A stretch of DNA of 64,000 bases from Polaromonas sp. (lineage in GTDB: Bacteria; Pseudomonadota; Gammaproteobacteria; Burkholderiales; Burkholderiaceae_C), in NCBI RefSeq assembly GCF_029945685.1, contig NZ_JAQSDA010000011.1:1-64000 (forward strand). The letters are read 5' to 3'. The position numbers and the translations under genes were made by a program. This document shows, piece by piece, positions 52,459 to 61,161 of this stretch (position 1 is its first letter; each line of letters begins with the position of its first letter). The notes below the pieces were generated by a model. The model saw nothing but the letters and a program-made list of their open reading frames with translations. It was not told where the DNA came from and made no database searches.

Positions 52459-53154
52459 TCAGGCCACCTTGACAGTCAAGGTGCCCAGTCCCCTGACTTC
52501 GCCGACCATGGTGTCGCCCGACACCACCGCCGCCACACCCTCGGGGGTTCCCGTGTAGATGAGGTCGCCGGGTTGAAGCTCCCAGGCAGCGGACAGGTGT
52601 TCAATGGTTTCGGCAACGTTCCAGATGAGCTTGGACACATTGCTGCGCTGACGGTCCTTGCCGCCGACCTGCACGTACAGCTCGGCATTGGCGACGTCGC
52701 CAGCCTGGGCGGCCGGCGTGATCGGGCCGATCGGTGCGGAATGGTCATAGGCCTTGCCGATACACCAGGGGCGCCCCTGTTTCTTCATTTCGCCCTGCAG
52801 GTCGCGGCGTGTCATGTCCAGGCCCACGGCATAGCCGAAGATGTGTTTGTGCGCATCGGCCGCCTTGATGTTCTTGCCGCCCGTGCCAATGGCCACCACG
52901 AGTTCGATTTCATGGTGCAGGTTGTTGGTGAGGCTGGGGTAGGGGATGGTGCCGGTCTGGCCGGCTTCCACCACCACCACCGCGTCGGCAGGCTTCATGA
53001 AGAAAAACGGCGGCTCGCGGCCGGTAAAGCCCATCTCCTTGGCATGTTCTTCGTAGTTGCGGCCCACGCAATAGATGCGGTGCACAGGAAAACGCTCGGT
53101 GGTGCCGACGACGGGGACGGACACGACTGGTGGCGGGGTAAAAACAAAGCTCAT
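52459..53154 (-). CDS. Fumarylacetoacetate hydrolase-family protein (likely fumarylpyruvate hydrolase)
   Basis: The 231-aa protein has the FAH fold: HRIYCVGRNYEEHAKEMG, metal-binding HHEIELVVAIG with Glu-X-Glu, and GDLIYTGTPEGVAAV. Located directly after gentisate dioxygenase and overlapping its stop by four bases, it probably cleaves fumarylpyruvate into fumarate and pyruvate (NagK-like). It might instead act on maleylpyruvate directly, because no isomerase gene is seen in the cluster. Confidence 0.92.
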   Translation of the reverse strand: MSFVFTPPPVVSVPVVGTTERFPVHRIYCVGRNYEEHAKEMGFTGREPPFFFMKPADAVVVVEAGQTGTIPYPSLTNNLHHEIELVVAIGTGGKNIKAADAHKHIFGYAVGLDMTRRDLQGEMKKQGRPWCIGKAYDHSAPIGPITPAAQAGDVANAELYVQVGGKDRQRSNVSKLIWNVAETIEHLSAAWELQPGDLIYTGTPEGVAAVVSGDTMVGEVRGLGTLTVKVA

Positions 53155-54218
53155 GACAACCTTTCTTCTCTGTGTATGCCCAGTGCCTGATGCACCGGGC
53201 GGTCTGAAAAACTGAACAACACACAGCCCTGCGCCGAGCGCAGCCGGGCGGTGTGCCACGACGGGATCACAAAATGGTCGCGGGGACCGAACTCGAAGGC
53301 CTGTTCCTGGCCGGCCGGGCCGATCAGCACCGAGCCGTGGCCTTCGACGACGCTGAACACCGCGCCGTCGGTTTGCCGCCAGGGCAGGCCGGAAAAACCG
53401 GCCGGCAGGCGCTGCATGAAGGTGCCCATGGTCGGCATCGGCGAGCCGCCGGTCGCCGGATTCACGTAACGCAGCTTCACCCCGTCCCAGGCGTCGACCG
53501 GTGCCTGTTGTTCCAGGGTGTGCAGGGCCTCACGCGTACGTTCATAAGGATAGCTGAAGATCGGCGAAGTCTGGCCGAACGGGGCGTCGTAATGCACCGG
53601 CAGCATGTTGGCGCCGTAACGCTGGTAACTGGTGCCTTCGGCCCGGGTCACGGTCTGCGCACGCTCGGTGTGGTTCTCGGCAAAACCGGCGTCGAAAAAA
53701 CGCAGCATGGGAATGTCCAGCCCGTCGAGCCAGACCACCGGCTCGCCGCCTTCCAGCGCTGCCTGGTTGCCGTGGTCGTGCCAGGTCCAGCTGGGTGTGA
53801 TGATGAAGTCACCGGGCGCCATGGTGGTGCGTTCTCCGTCCACCGCGGTGTAGGCGCCGCGGCCTTCGACGACAAAACGCAGCGCACTCTGGGTATGGCG
53901 GTGGCTGGGCGCGATTTCGCCGGGCAGGATCAGCTGCAGGCCGGCATACAGCGATTGCGTGATGCACGACTGGCCCGGCAGCGCGGGGTTTTCCAGGATC
54001 AGCACGCGGCGCACGGCTTCTTCGGCGGTGATCAGTTCGCCGGACTGCATCAGGTAAGGGCGGACCTTGTTCCAGGCCCAGAAGGCCGGCACGCAGGGGG
54101 TGGTCGGCTGCTGGGGCACCAGTGCATGCAGCACCTCCCACAAGGGTGTCATGTGCTGTGCGCGGATTGCTTCATAAAAGGCCTGGCGTGTCGTGCCGGC
54201 GGGGAGCGTCATGTCCAT
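53151..54218 (-). CDS. Gentisate 1,2-dioxygenase
   Basis: This 355-aa bicupin Fe(II) dioxygenase opens the ring of gentisate between C1 and the carboxylated C2, giving maleylpyruvate. The N-terminal cupin has the HRHTQSALRFVVEG iron-binding motif with two His, and the second cupin ends in FGPRDHFVIPSWH. The start MDMTLPAG at 54218 has GGGA eight bases upstream; a longer frame adds 37 odd residues. It is the heart of the gentisate cluster. Confidence 0.93.
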   Translation of the reverse strand: MDMTLPAGTTRQAFYEAIRAQHMTPLWEVLHALVPQQPTTPCVPAFWAWNKVRPYLMQSGELITAEEAVRRVLILENPALPGQSCITQSLYAGLQLILPGEIAPSHRHTQSALRFVVEGRGAYTAVDGERTTMAPGDFIITPSWTWHDHGNQAALEGGEPVVWLDGLDIPMLRFFDAGFAENHTERAQTVTRAEGTSYQRYGANMLPVHYDAPFGQTSPIFSYPYERTREALHTLEQQAPVDAWDGVKLRYVNPATGGSPMPTMGTFMQRLPAGFSGLPWRQTDGAVFSVVEGHGSVLIGPAGQEQAFEFGPRDHFVIPSWHTARLRSAQGCVLFSFSDRPVHQALGIHREERLS

Positions 54219-54249
54219 GGTCTGTTCCCGTTTCGCAGTTTCTGCATTT

Positions 54250-55605
54250 TCAGAGGTCGAAATAGACGCCGTCGTCCCGCAACACCTGCTGCAGGCGGGC
54301 GACATCGGTGGCGGCAAAGGCCGCGCCATCGTCGAGCCGTGCGGCGGCGGTGCCGGCCGCCTGGCCCATCACAAAGCAGCCACCGCTGGCGCGCGCGGCC
54401 GACTGGCCTTCGTGGGCCATGGAGGCGCAGCGGCCGGCGACCAGCAGGTTGTCCACCTCGCGCGTGACCAGCATGCGCCAGGGCAGGTCGTTGTAGGCCC
54501 GGTTTTCATCTCGCGGAAAGCGCCAGCTGATGGCGCCGTCCACATGCATCTCCATGGGCCATGCGTTGATGCCGATCACGTCGGCAAAACGGGCCGAGGA
54601 CAGGATGTCCTCGCCGGTGAGCATGTAGGCCCCGCAGATGCGGCGCGACTCGCGGATGCCGACCTGGGGCGCGATGTCGATGATGGCCGAGTCTGCAAAT
54701 CCGGGCACCTCGTTCTTGAGAAAACGGAAATATTCGGTGATCTGGCGTCGCCCCTCGAGTTCACCCTCGCTGAGCTGGCGCGCGTCGGTGGCATCCATCG
54801 CGTTGCCGGCCGCGTTGCGGATCTGCGTGACATTGGCGCGCCACTCGGCGGGATTTTTCTGCGGACGCAGGATGGCGCCCTTGCGCGGGAATTTGTAGCG
54901 CCCCGGCTGGCGGGTTTCACTTTCCTCCATCAGCTCGTTGATGGCCTTGAACTCACCCACGGCCGCCAGCGCCGGCCCGGCATCCACATGGCCGACACGA
55001 AACATGGTGGAGGGAAACAGGGCGCTGCCGTGGCCGTCACCAAGCTCAAAAGGCACGCCGGCGAAATGCGCCACGTCGGCGTCGCCGGAGCAGTCGATGA
55101 AGCGGCGCGCCCGGATCGCCCGGCGCCCGGATTTGGTCTCGACCACGAGGGCCGTGATGGTCTGGTCGTCCATCAGGACCGCAGCCGCCCACGCATGAAA
55201 CAGCAGATGCACACCACCGGCCACCAGCATCTGGTCGGCGGCGCACTTGTAGGCCGAGACATCGTAGGAGCGCACACGGATGCGGCCGCCCATGCCGTCC
55301 TGCGGCTGGTTCAGGCCGCCCAGCGCATCCATGCGTGCCAGCAGATCGTCCACCACACCATGCACGAGCTGCTGCATCTCGCCGTTTTTGCGGCCATAGA
55401 GCCCCGCAAAATTGGTGACCCCTCCGGCCGTGCCCATGCCGCCCAGAAAGCCATAACGCTCGACCAGCAGGGTGCGCGCGCCATGTCTGGCGGCACTCAC
55501 GCTGGCCGCCAGGCCGGCCGGCCCGCCGCCGATGACGACCACATCGAACTCGCCATACACCGGCAGGGTGCGAGCTGGTTCGGTGACAAAGGAGGGGGAG
55601 GGCAT
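54250..55605 (-). CDS. FAD-dependent oxidoreductase of unknown substrate
   Basis: The 451-aa protein belongs to the FAD_oxidored group: the FAD-binding Rossmann motif VIGGGPAGLAASVSAARHG is at about residue 24, followed by GFLGGMGTAGGVTNF and a C-terminal FAD contact (NLLVAGRCASMAHEGQSAARASGGC). This group includes reductases and dehydrogenases of organic acids with unclear roles. It lies between the flavin monooxygenase and gentisate dioxygenase, 31 bases before the latter, so it is probably part of the operon. No step of the standard gentisate pathway needs it. ATG 55605 is used; a GTG at 55611 is possible. Confidence 0.88.
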   Translation of the reverse strand: MPSPSFVTEPARTLPVYGEFDVVVIGGGPAGLAASVSAARHGARTLLVERYGFLGGMGTAGGVTNFAGLYGRKNGEMQQLVHGVVDDLLARMDALGGLNQPQDGMGGRIRVRSYDVSAYKCAADQMLVAGGVHLLFHAWAAAVLMDDQTITALVVETKSGRRAIRARRFIDCSGDADVAHFAGVPFELGDGHGSALFPSTMFRVGHVDAGPALAAVGEFKAINELMEESETRQPGRYKFPRKGAILRPQKNPAEWRANVTQIRNAAGNAMDATDARQLSEGELEGRRQITEYFRFLKNEVPGFADSAIIDIAPQVGIRESRRICGAYMLTGEDILSSARFADVIGINAWPMEMHVDGAISWRFPRDENRAYNDLPWRMLVTREVDNLLVAGRCASMAHEGQSAARASGGCFVMGQAAGTAAARLDDGAAFAATDVARLQQVLRDDGVYFDL

Positions 55606-55663
55606 GGCCACGTTATCCCGCCCCGCCGCTGGCGGTGCCGCCGACCCGGTCGCAGGATTGAAG

Positions 55664-55720
55664 GTGTTTTGGGGCGATGGTCGGCATGGGCAGTGCGGTG
55701 TCAGCTATTAAAAAGAGAGC
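55664..55720 (-). repeat. Possible degenerate 57-bp repeat between oxidoreductase and monooxygenase
   Basis: GCTCTCTTTTTAATAGCTGA matches the palindromic head of the family on the minus strand; the later blocks are only weakly recognisable. It is in the 158-base gap between the two genes. Confidence 0.35.
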
Positions 55721-55763
55721 AACTGGAGGGGTTTGCACAGTGTCGCGCAGGTTCTGACAGGTT

Positions 55764-56957
55764 CTATTGGAACAGTTTTGAAGGCTCGATGCCGTCATAC
55801 ATCCACTTCAGTCCTGCAAATCCCGCGCTTTCCTGGCCGCCCTGGAACAGCTGGTTGCGCAGCTCGCGTTGCACGCCGGCGGCATGGTAAATGTCGCCGT
55901 AGAAACGCGCGGTCAGCTGCACCCTGCCGGTACGCAGGTAACGGGCCTGCTGGTATTTCTGGAAGGCCAGCGGCACATCGCCACGCGCAAAGCGCAGGGC
56001 TTCGCGCAGCACCACCGCGTCTTCGATCGCCTGCCCCGCGCCCTGGGCCAGGTACTGCAGCATCGGGTGGGCCGCGTCGCCGAGCAGCGTCACCCGCCGG
56101 TCAGTCCAGTTCTTCACCGGCTCCCGGTCGCACAGCACCCACATTTTCCAGGTCTCGATCTTGCCCAGCAGCTCCCGGACCTGCGGACAGGCATCGCGGA
56201 AACGCTCCGTCAGCTCGGCCGGGTCGCCGAAAGTGTTCCAGCCTTCGTCGTACTTGCTGCTGTGGAACACCGCGACCAGGTTGAACAGTTCGCCCCGGCG
56301 CAGCGGGTAGTGCACCAGATGCGTTTTTTCACCGCCCCAGAGCAACACGTCATCGCTCCAAAGATGGGGGGGGACGTCCTCGCGCTTGAGCACCGCGCGG
56401 TAGGCGATGTGACCGGACACCCGGGGCTTGCCGTCGCCGACCACCGCTTCGCGCACCTTGCTCCACAGGCCGTCTGCCCCGATCAGCGCCACGCCCGGCA
56501 GGGTTTCGCCATTGGCGAGGCGAACGCGCACGCTGTCCGCGGTCTGCTCAAAGGACTCGAGTTTGGCGTCGGTGCGCAGCGTGATGTTGGGCAGTTCCCG
56601 ACAGGCGTCGAGAAACACCTGGTGCAGGTCGGCGCGGTAGATCACGCCATAGGGAAAACCGTAGGTGGCGCGGGACACGTCGCCCAGCGGCACACGCACC
56701 ACTTTTTCTCCGGTGCGCACATCGTTCATGCCCAGGCCGGGCGGAAAAAACGACACCTTGCTGACCACATCGCTCAGGCCGAGCCAGGCAAACATCTTGA
56801 AAATATTGGGACCGAGCTGGATGCCGGCACCGATTTCGCCGAAGCTGGCGGCCTGTTCCAGAACCGTCACGGCGTGGCCGTCACGCGCCAGGACGAGGGC
56901 CGTCGCCAGGCCGCCTATGCCGCCGCCGGCGATGAGGATGGGGTGGGGAGATGTCAC
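55764..56957 (-). CDS. Class A flavin monooxygenase, likely 3-hydroxybenzoate 6-monooxygenase
   Basis: The 397-aa enzyme has FAD motif IAGGGIGGLATALVLARDGHAVTVLEQ, the DG motif (IGADGLWSKVRE) and the GD motif (VTLLGDAAHPMLQYLAQGAGQAIEDA) of salicylate/3-hydroxybenzoate hydroxylases. With a gentisate dioxygenase next door, para-hydroxylation of 3-hydroxybenzoate to gentisate is most likely (NagX/MhbM-like). A salicylate hydroxylase would not explain the dioxygenase unless it were a 5-hydroxylase. GTG 56957 with GGA seven bases upstream is preferred to TTG 56963. It is first in the operon. Confidence 0.9.
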   Translation of the reverse strand: MTSPHPILIAGGGIGGLATALVLARDGHAVTVLEQAASFGEIGAGIQLGPNIFKMFAWLGLSDVVSKVSFFPPGLGMNDVRTGEKVVRVPLGDVSRATYGFPYGVIYRADLHQVFLDACRELPNITLRTDAKLESFEQTADSVRVRLANGETLPGVALIGADGLWSKVREAVVGDGKPRVSGHIAYRAVLKREDVPPHLWSDDVLLWGGEKTHLVHYPLRRGELFNLVAVFHSSKYDEGWNTFGDPAELTERFRDACPQVRELLGKIETWKMWVLCDREPVKNWTDRRVTLLGDAAHPMLQYLAQGAGQAIEDAVVLREALRFARGDVPLAFQKYQQARYLRTGRVQLTARFYGDIYHAAGVQRELRNQLFQGGQESAGFAGLKWMYDGIEPSKLFQ

Positions 56958-57007
56958 GGTCAATCCAGTGTCTTGAGGGGAGGCTGTCGCAAAGGGGTGG
57001 ATAGATG

Positions 57008-57021
57008 ATAAGTATGCTTAT
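57008..57021. promoter_or_regulatory. Candidate MarR operator
   Basis: ATAAG and CTTAT form a perfect inverted repeat around TATG in the AT-rich 130-base region between the divergent monooxygenase and MarR genes. Confidence 0.55.
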
Positions 57022-57086
57022 TATAAATCCGTACGGTGCTTACCCTGAGCCTGGGGACCTGTTCAGCGCTCCCTTAAACTCGCGTC

Positions 57087-57527
57087 ATGTCAAAAAGCTT
57101 TAACTTCGGCGAAGCCCCGGGGCACCAGATCCGGCGCGCCCACCAGCTGTCGATCGCCCTTTTCATGGACGAAACAGCCGGTTTTGACGTGACGCCGGTG
57201 CAGTTCGCGATTCTCAATGCCCTGATGGACGACCCCGGCGAAGACCAGGTCACGCTGGCGGGGCGGGTGGCTTTTGATGCCGCCACCTCGGGGTCGGTGA
57301 TAGGCCGGCTCGAGGCCAAGGGATGGGTGCGGCGCGAGGCCGATCCGGCCGACAGGCGGCGCAAGCTGCTCTGGGTCACACCGGAAGGCGAAAAAGTCGC
57401 GTTGCAGATGAAGCGGGCCGTCAGCCGGGTTCAGACGCGCCTGCTGGGGCCCCTGAGTGCTGCCGAGCGCAAGCAGTTCGGCGCGCTGCTTGGCAAGCTG
57501 ATTGCCGGCCACGAAGACATGGCCTGA
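57087..57527 (+). CDS. MarR-family regulator of the gentisate cluster
   Basis: The 146-aa protein has the MarR winged helix (DVTPVQFAILNALMDDPGEDQVTLAGRVAFDAATSGSVIGRLEAKG followed by READPADRRRKLLWVTPEG). Members such as MobR and NagR2-like proteins repress 3-hydroxybenzoate/gentisate genes and are released by the aromatic acid. Position and family suggest that role here. The ATG has no clear SD. Confidence 0.92.
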   Translation: MSKSFNFGEAPGHQIRRAHQLSIALFMDETAGFDVTPVQFAILNALMDDPGEDQVTLAGRVAFDAATSGSVIGRLEAKGWVRREADPADRRRKLLWVTPEGEKVALQMKRAVSRVQTRLLGPLSAAERKQFGALLGKLIAGHEDMA

Positions 57528-57543
57528 AGCTGACCCGGGCCCT

Positions 57544-57849
57544 TCAGTCCCCTGATTTGGCCAGCAGCGTGAAATGTTCGACCACCGGCGGGCCGGCAAA
57601 AAACGGCCCGACGATGGCGCGCCACTCGGCGAAAGCCGGGGATTCGCGGAAGCCGACGGTGTGGTCTTCCAGCGTGTCCCAGAAAATCTGCAGCACGTAA
57701 CGCTCGGGGCTTTCAATGCCCTTGTTGACCTTGAAGCCCTGGAAACCTTTGGCGCCGGCGATGACGGTTCGCAGGCCGCGCTGGATGGCTTCGTCAAAAG
57801 CGGCCTGCTGGCCGGGCTGGATGCGGATGTCGGCGAGTTCGAGAATCAT
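57544..57849 (-). CDS. Antibiotic biosynthesis monooxygenase (ABM) domain protein
   Basis: The 101-aa protein has the ferredoxin-like ABM fold, shown by VNKGIESPERYVLQIFWDTLEDHTVGFRES and the conserved Trp and His positions near residues 58-64. Such proteins are small oxygenases or unknown-function subunits that often accompany catabolic genes. It lies after the ferredoxin and could be the last gene of the Rieske cluster, 49 bases downstream. Its activity is not known. Confidence 0.88.
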   Translation of the reverse strand: MILELADIRIQPGQQAAFDEAIQRGLRTVIAGAKGFQGFKVNKGIESPERYVLQIFWDTLEDHTVGFRESPAFAEWRAIVGPFFAGPPVVEHFTLLAKSGD

Positions 57850-57898
57850 GAGGGCGTCCTGTGCAGGGCTGGGTGGGGTTGTAGAGGGCTATGCGGGG

Positions 57899-58222
57899 TT
57901 AGTACTGGCTGGCAGGCAACTCTACCGTCAAACCGTCGAGTGCGGGGCTCAGGCGGATCTGGCAACTGAGCCGGCTGGCGGGCGTGGCCGGTACCGCTGT
58001 GAAAGCCAGCATGGCCCGTTCCTCGCCGTCGGCCGGTGGCAACTGGCTGGCAAACGGTTCGTGCACCATCACATGGCAGGTCGCGCAGGTCAGGGTGCCG
58101 CCACAGTCGGCCGCGATGCCGGTGATGCCGCCAGCCACGGCTGCCTCCATCAGGCTTTGGCTGATTTTGGCTCGGACCGTTGTGGATATCGCGTCAGCAG
58201 CTATGAAATGAATAGTAATCAT
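57899..58222 (-). CDS. Plant-type [2Fe-2S] ferredoxin
   Basis: The 107-aa protein has the cluster motif Cys-X5-Cys-X2-Cys (DCGGTLTCATCHVMV) and a fourth Cys in RLSCQIRLS. It resembles ferredoxins that feed electrons to P450s or Rieske oxygenases. It lies 14 bases after the GS-like ligase on the same strand, so it is the likely electron donor of the Rieske protein; no ferredoxin reductase is seen. The first codons resemble the head of the 57-bp repeat (weak). Confidence 0.93.
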   Translation of the reverse strand: MITIHFIAADAISTTVRAKISQSLMEAAVAGGITGIAADCGGTLTCATCHVMVHEPFASQLPPADGEERAMLAFTAVPATPASRLSCQIRLSPALDGLTVELPASQY

Positions 58223-58236
58223 GGGTGATTTGAATA

Positions 58237-59721
58237 TCAGATGCGGCTGAAATATTCACGCCGCTGCCAGTCGTCCTTGTCCTCGGCCTGTTCGTGGCGC
58301 GCGATTTCCGACTGCTTGATGCGCGTGAAGTAGTGGATGAAGCTCTCGCCAAAGGCCTGCACCAGCAGCGGGTCGGCCTGCAGGGCCTCCAGCGCCTCAC
58401 CCAGGCTGGTCGGGATGCGGGTGCCGGCGTCGCCATAGGGTGCATTGGTGGCCACCGGCGCCCTGAGCCCGCGGCGGATGCCGTCCAGCCCGGCGTGAAT
58501 CTGCGACGCCAGGTACAGATACGGGTTGGCGGCCGGTTCGCCAATGCGGTTTTCGATGCGTGTGGCCTTGTCCTGGCACTGGCCCACCACACGCAGCATG
58601 GCGCCGCGGTTGTCGCGGCCCCACAGCACCGACTGCGGCGCCAGCGCGTTGGGCCTGAAGCGGCCAAAACCGTTGATGGTCGGTGTGCAGAACACCGTCA
58701 TGCCGCGCGCGTGCTCCAGCAGGCCGGCCAGGTAGTGCTCCCCGAGTTGTGAGAGCGTGTACTGCGCGTCGGTGGCCTGTGTGCCCTCGGCCGGCGCCTC
58801 GCGCTGGAACAGGTTGGCACCGGTCTGCAGGTTCACCAGCGACTGGTGCAAATGCCAGCCGCTGGACATGATGTTCGGAAAGGGTGGGCGGCACATGAAG
58901 GTGGCGTGGTAACCGGCGCGGCGCAGCGCCTGCTTCACGGCGCTGCGGAACAGCACCATGTTGTCGGCAGCGGTCAAGGCGTCGGTGGCCTCGAACACCG
59001 CTTCGACCTGGCTGGGGCCGAGTTCGATTTCGAGCGAATGCAGGGGCAGGCCCAGCGCCTGCGCCGTGTGCTGCACGATGCGCAGCGGCTCGTCGGCCAT
59101 GTCCACGCAGTTCTCGGCCAGCAGGTTGTAGCCGGGGTGGATCATCGCGACCCGGGGCGGCAGGCCGGGCCAGGCCGCCTGTTCGGGGTCGAGCTGGTCG
59201 CTGGCCCCGTCGTCGGTGATGCGGTAGATGTGAAACTCGATTTCCAGCCCGCATTTCATGCCGTAACCGGCTTTGGCCAGTTGCGCCAGCGCGCGCTGCA
59301 AGATGCGCCGCGTGTCCAGCTCGACGGCCGTGCCGTCCTGCATCCAGGGCTGGGCCTGGACCCAGCCGGAGGCCGGTGCCCAGGGCAGTGGCCGAAAGCT
59401 CGCGGGGTCGGCCAGCAGCAGCAGGTTGCTGGCGAACTCGAAGCCCGGCAGCCCGGCCGTGCCGCCGGCCTCGAAGACCTTGAAGGCGGTGCGGTCCGAG
59501 CTGTCCTTGAGCAGCAGGGTACTGACCATGCCCACGCCGTCCCGCATGGCTGCGGCGGCGGCGCCGGCTACCAGGGTCTTGCCGCGCAGCATGCCGTGCA
59601 GGTCGCACCAGGCAAAACGCACGAGTTCGATACCGCTGGCGTCAATCAGCTGCGCGGTGTGCGCCAGCGCGCGCTGCCGGGCGGCATCGTGGATGCCGCA
59701 TTGTTCGGCAAAGCTGCTCAT
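58237..59721 (-). CDS. Glutamine synthetase-like ligase (PuuA / gamma-glutamylamide synthetase type)
   Basis: The 494-aa protein contains the GS N-terminal beta-grasp (WCDLHGMLRGKTL) and catalytic domain: metal/ATP residues in GLEIEFHIY and SLEIELGPSQVEAVF, the His in SSGWHLHQSL and Arg loops GFGRFRPNALAPQSVLWG and TRIENRIGE. It is not a housekeeping GlnA: it lacks the adenylylation site and groups by eye with the GS family that ligates glutamate to amines (PuuA, TdnQ). It overlaps the Rieske gene by four bases, so the amide it makes may be the oxygenase substrate. The start MSSFAEQCG at 59721 excludes an out-of-family extension. Confidence 0.9.
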   Translation of the reverse strand: MSSFAEQCGIHDAARQRALAHTAQLIDASGIELVRFAWCDLHGMLRGKTLVAGAAAAAMRDGVGMVSTLLLKDSSDRTAFKVFEAGGTAGLPGFEFASNLLLLADPASFRPLPWAPASGWVQAQPWMQDGTAVELDTRRILQRALAQLAKAGYGMKCGLEIEFHIYRITDDGASDQLDPEQAAWPGLPPRVAMIHPGYNLLAENCVDMADEPLRIVQHTAQALGLPLHSLEIELGPSQVEAVFEATDALTAADNMVLFRSAVKQALRRAGYHATFMCRPPFPNIMSSGWHLHQSLVNLQTGANLFQREAPAEGTQATDAQYTLSQLGEHYLAGLLEHARGMTVFCTPTINGFGRFRPNALAPQSVLWGRDNRGAMLRVVGQCQDKATRIENRIGEPAANPYLYLASQIHAGLDGIRRGLRAPVATNAPYGDAGTRIPTSLGEALEALQADPLLVQAFGESFIHYFTRIKQSEIARHEQAEDKDDWQRREYFSRI

Positions 59722-61103
59722 GCGTTGACAGCCTGCTGAGTGTCTTTTTCCTTCCAGGGCGCGTTGGCCTGCTTGGCCCGGGCCTGCTCCTGCCACCAGC
59801 TCGGCCAGGCGCCGGCCGGTGCAATGCCGTCCACCGTGTCCGGCCCGCGCATCAGTTCGGCCTGGCTGGCATCGGCGATGCCCGGCGCGACGCCGCCTTC
59901 CTGCACCGTCGCAATCGCCTTGATCAGCACGCGGCGGTTGGCCATGATGACTTTGTCGGAGGTGCCTAGGTGTTCGCGGGTGCGGTCCTGGATGGGGCCC
60001 ATGCTTTCGACCGCCCACTGGTCGTGCACATTGATGTCTTCCTCCCCCATGCCCAGGTAGGTCTGCGTGCGCTGTTCCTCGGGGTTGAAACCCCAGTTGT
60101 TGTGGCGCCCGGCGTTCGGGATGTAGTCGGGCAGCGCGATGAACTGCTGGCGCTGCGCGCGCATGCTCTCCTTGTCCAGCGGGCCGGCAAAACTCGTGAA
60201 GAAGGAGTACCAGTAGGTGTGGGTGTCGTCCACCGGCACATGCATCTGCGTGATGGTCATGGTCTCCGACAGCGGGATCACAAAGGTGGCCGGGAAAACC
60301 GCGTTGGTCACGCGCACATGCGTGAGCTTGTCGTTCATGGGCCGCAGCGCTGTCAGTTGCATGCCCCAGGGCTTGTTCTCCACGCTGATCTCGGGCTGGG
60401 CAAACTCGCGCATGATGCGCGTCATCGGCCACTGCTCGCCGTCGATCACGCCCGCGCTGGCGCTGCGAAACTGCTTGCCCGCCGCATTCTGGCCGATGTC
60501 CGCCAGCGCCTCGTCCTGCAGGAAGCGGTGCAGAAACGAAGGGTGGGCCGGGTCGATGCCGACCTCGAAGGCCTGCAGCCAGTTGGCGTTCCACAGGCCC
60601 TTGAAGGCAAAGCTGTGGGTCGCCGGGGCGGTGAAGCAGTCGAACGCGGGCAGGGGTGGCGGGGTCGAGCCTTCCGGTCCCATCCAGGCAAACAGCACAC
60701 CGCTTTGTTCACGCACCGGGTAGCTGCGTTGTTTCACGCGTTCGCACAGCTTGCTCCCGGCGGGTTCAGCCGGGGTGTCCAGGCACTGGCCCGACACGTC
60801 GAACTTCCAGCCGTGGAAGGGGCAACGCAGGCCATCGCCCTCGGCACGGCCGAAGGACAGGTCGGCGCCCCGATGCGGGCAGTCGCGGTCCAGCAGGCCG
60901 TAGTCACCCTTGTCGTCGCGGAACAGCACCAGGTCCTGGCCCATCAGGCGCACCGCCTTGACCGGGCGTTTGTCCATGCGCGGGTCCAGCGCCGGGTTGA
61001 ATTCATCGACCAGCGCCGCCGGCTGCCAGTAGCTGCGCAACAGGGCGCCGCAAGGCGTGCCGGGGCCGACACGGGTGATCAAGTCGTTCTGTTCTGCGTT
61101 CAT
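59718..61103 (-). CDS. Rieske non-heme iron oxygenase, alpha subunit
   Basis: The 461-aa oxygenase has the Rieske motif Cys-X-His...Cys-X2-His (DCPHRGADL, RCPFHGWKFD) near residues 74-97 and the mononuclear iron motif with two His and an Asp (GIDPAHPSFLHRF) near residue 180. It resembles the phthalate dioxygenase/vanillate demethylase group of single-component terminal oxygenases that need a separate reductase. First gene of an operon with the GS-like ligase, ferredoxin and ABM protein; substrate unknown. Confidence 0.93.
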   Translation of the reverse strand: MNAEQNDLITRVGPGTPCGALLRSYWQPAALVDEFNPALDPRMDKRPVKAVRLMGQDLVLFRDDKGDYGLLDRDCPHRGADLSFGRAEGDGLRCPFHGWKFDVSGQCLDTPAEPAGSKLCERVKQRSYPVREQSGVLFAWMGPEGSTPPPLPAFDCFTAPATHSFAFKGLWNANWLQAFEVGIDPAHPSFLHRFLQDEALADIGQNAAGKQFRSASAGVIDGEQWPMTRIMREFAQPEISVENKPWGMQLTALRPMNDKLTHVRVTNAVFPATFVIPLSETMTITQMHVPVDDTHTYWYSFFTSFAGPLDKESMRAQRQQFIALPDYIPNAGRHNNWGFNPEEQRTQTYLGMGEEDINVHDQWAVESMGPIQDRTREHLGTSDKVIMANRRVLIKAIATVQEGGVAPGIADASQAELMRGPDTVDGIAPAGAWPSWWQEQARAKQANAPWKEKDTQQAVNA

Positions 61104-61122
61104 GGTTAGCCTTTGCCTGAAA

Positions 61123-61132
61123 CGGTATACCG
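61123..61132. promoter_or_regulatory. GntR/FCD operator between the Rieske operon and its regulator
   Basis: CGGTATACCG is a perfect 10-base palindrome of the GGTATACC type known for FadR/VanR-group GntR regulators. It lies 19 bases upstream of the Rieske gene start and 29 before the divergent GntR start. Confidence 0.65.
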
Positions 61133-61161
61133 AAATTTGATTTCAGTGTACATTCCGGTTC

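Noticed and set aside
58161..58216. Copy of the dispersed repeat at the ferredoxin start
   Set aside because: The head is similar, but a gap is needed for the later blocks and the encoded residues look like a normal ferredoxin first strand. Kept only as a weak candidate.
59722..60594. N-terminal 291-residue extension of the GS-like protein
   Set aside because: It reads the Rieske gene out of frame and has Arg/Gly/His-rich shadow composition.
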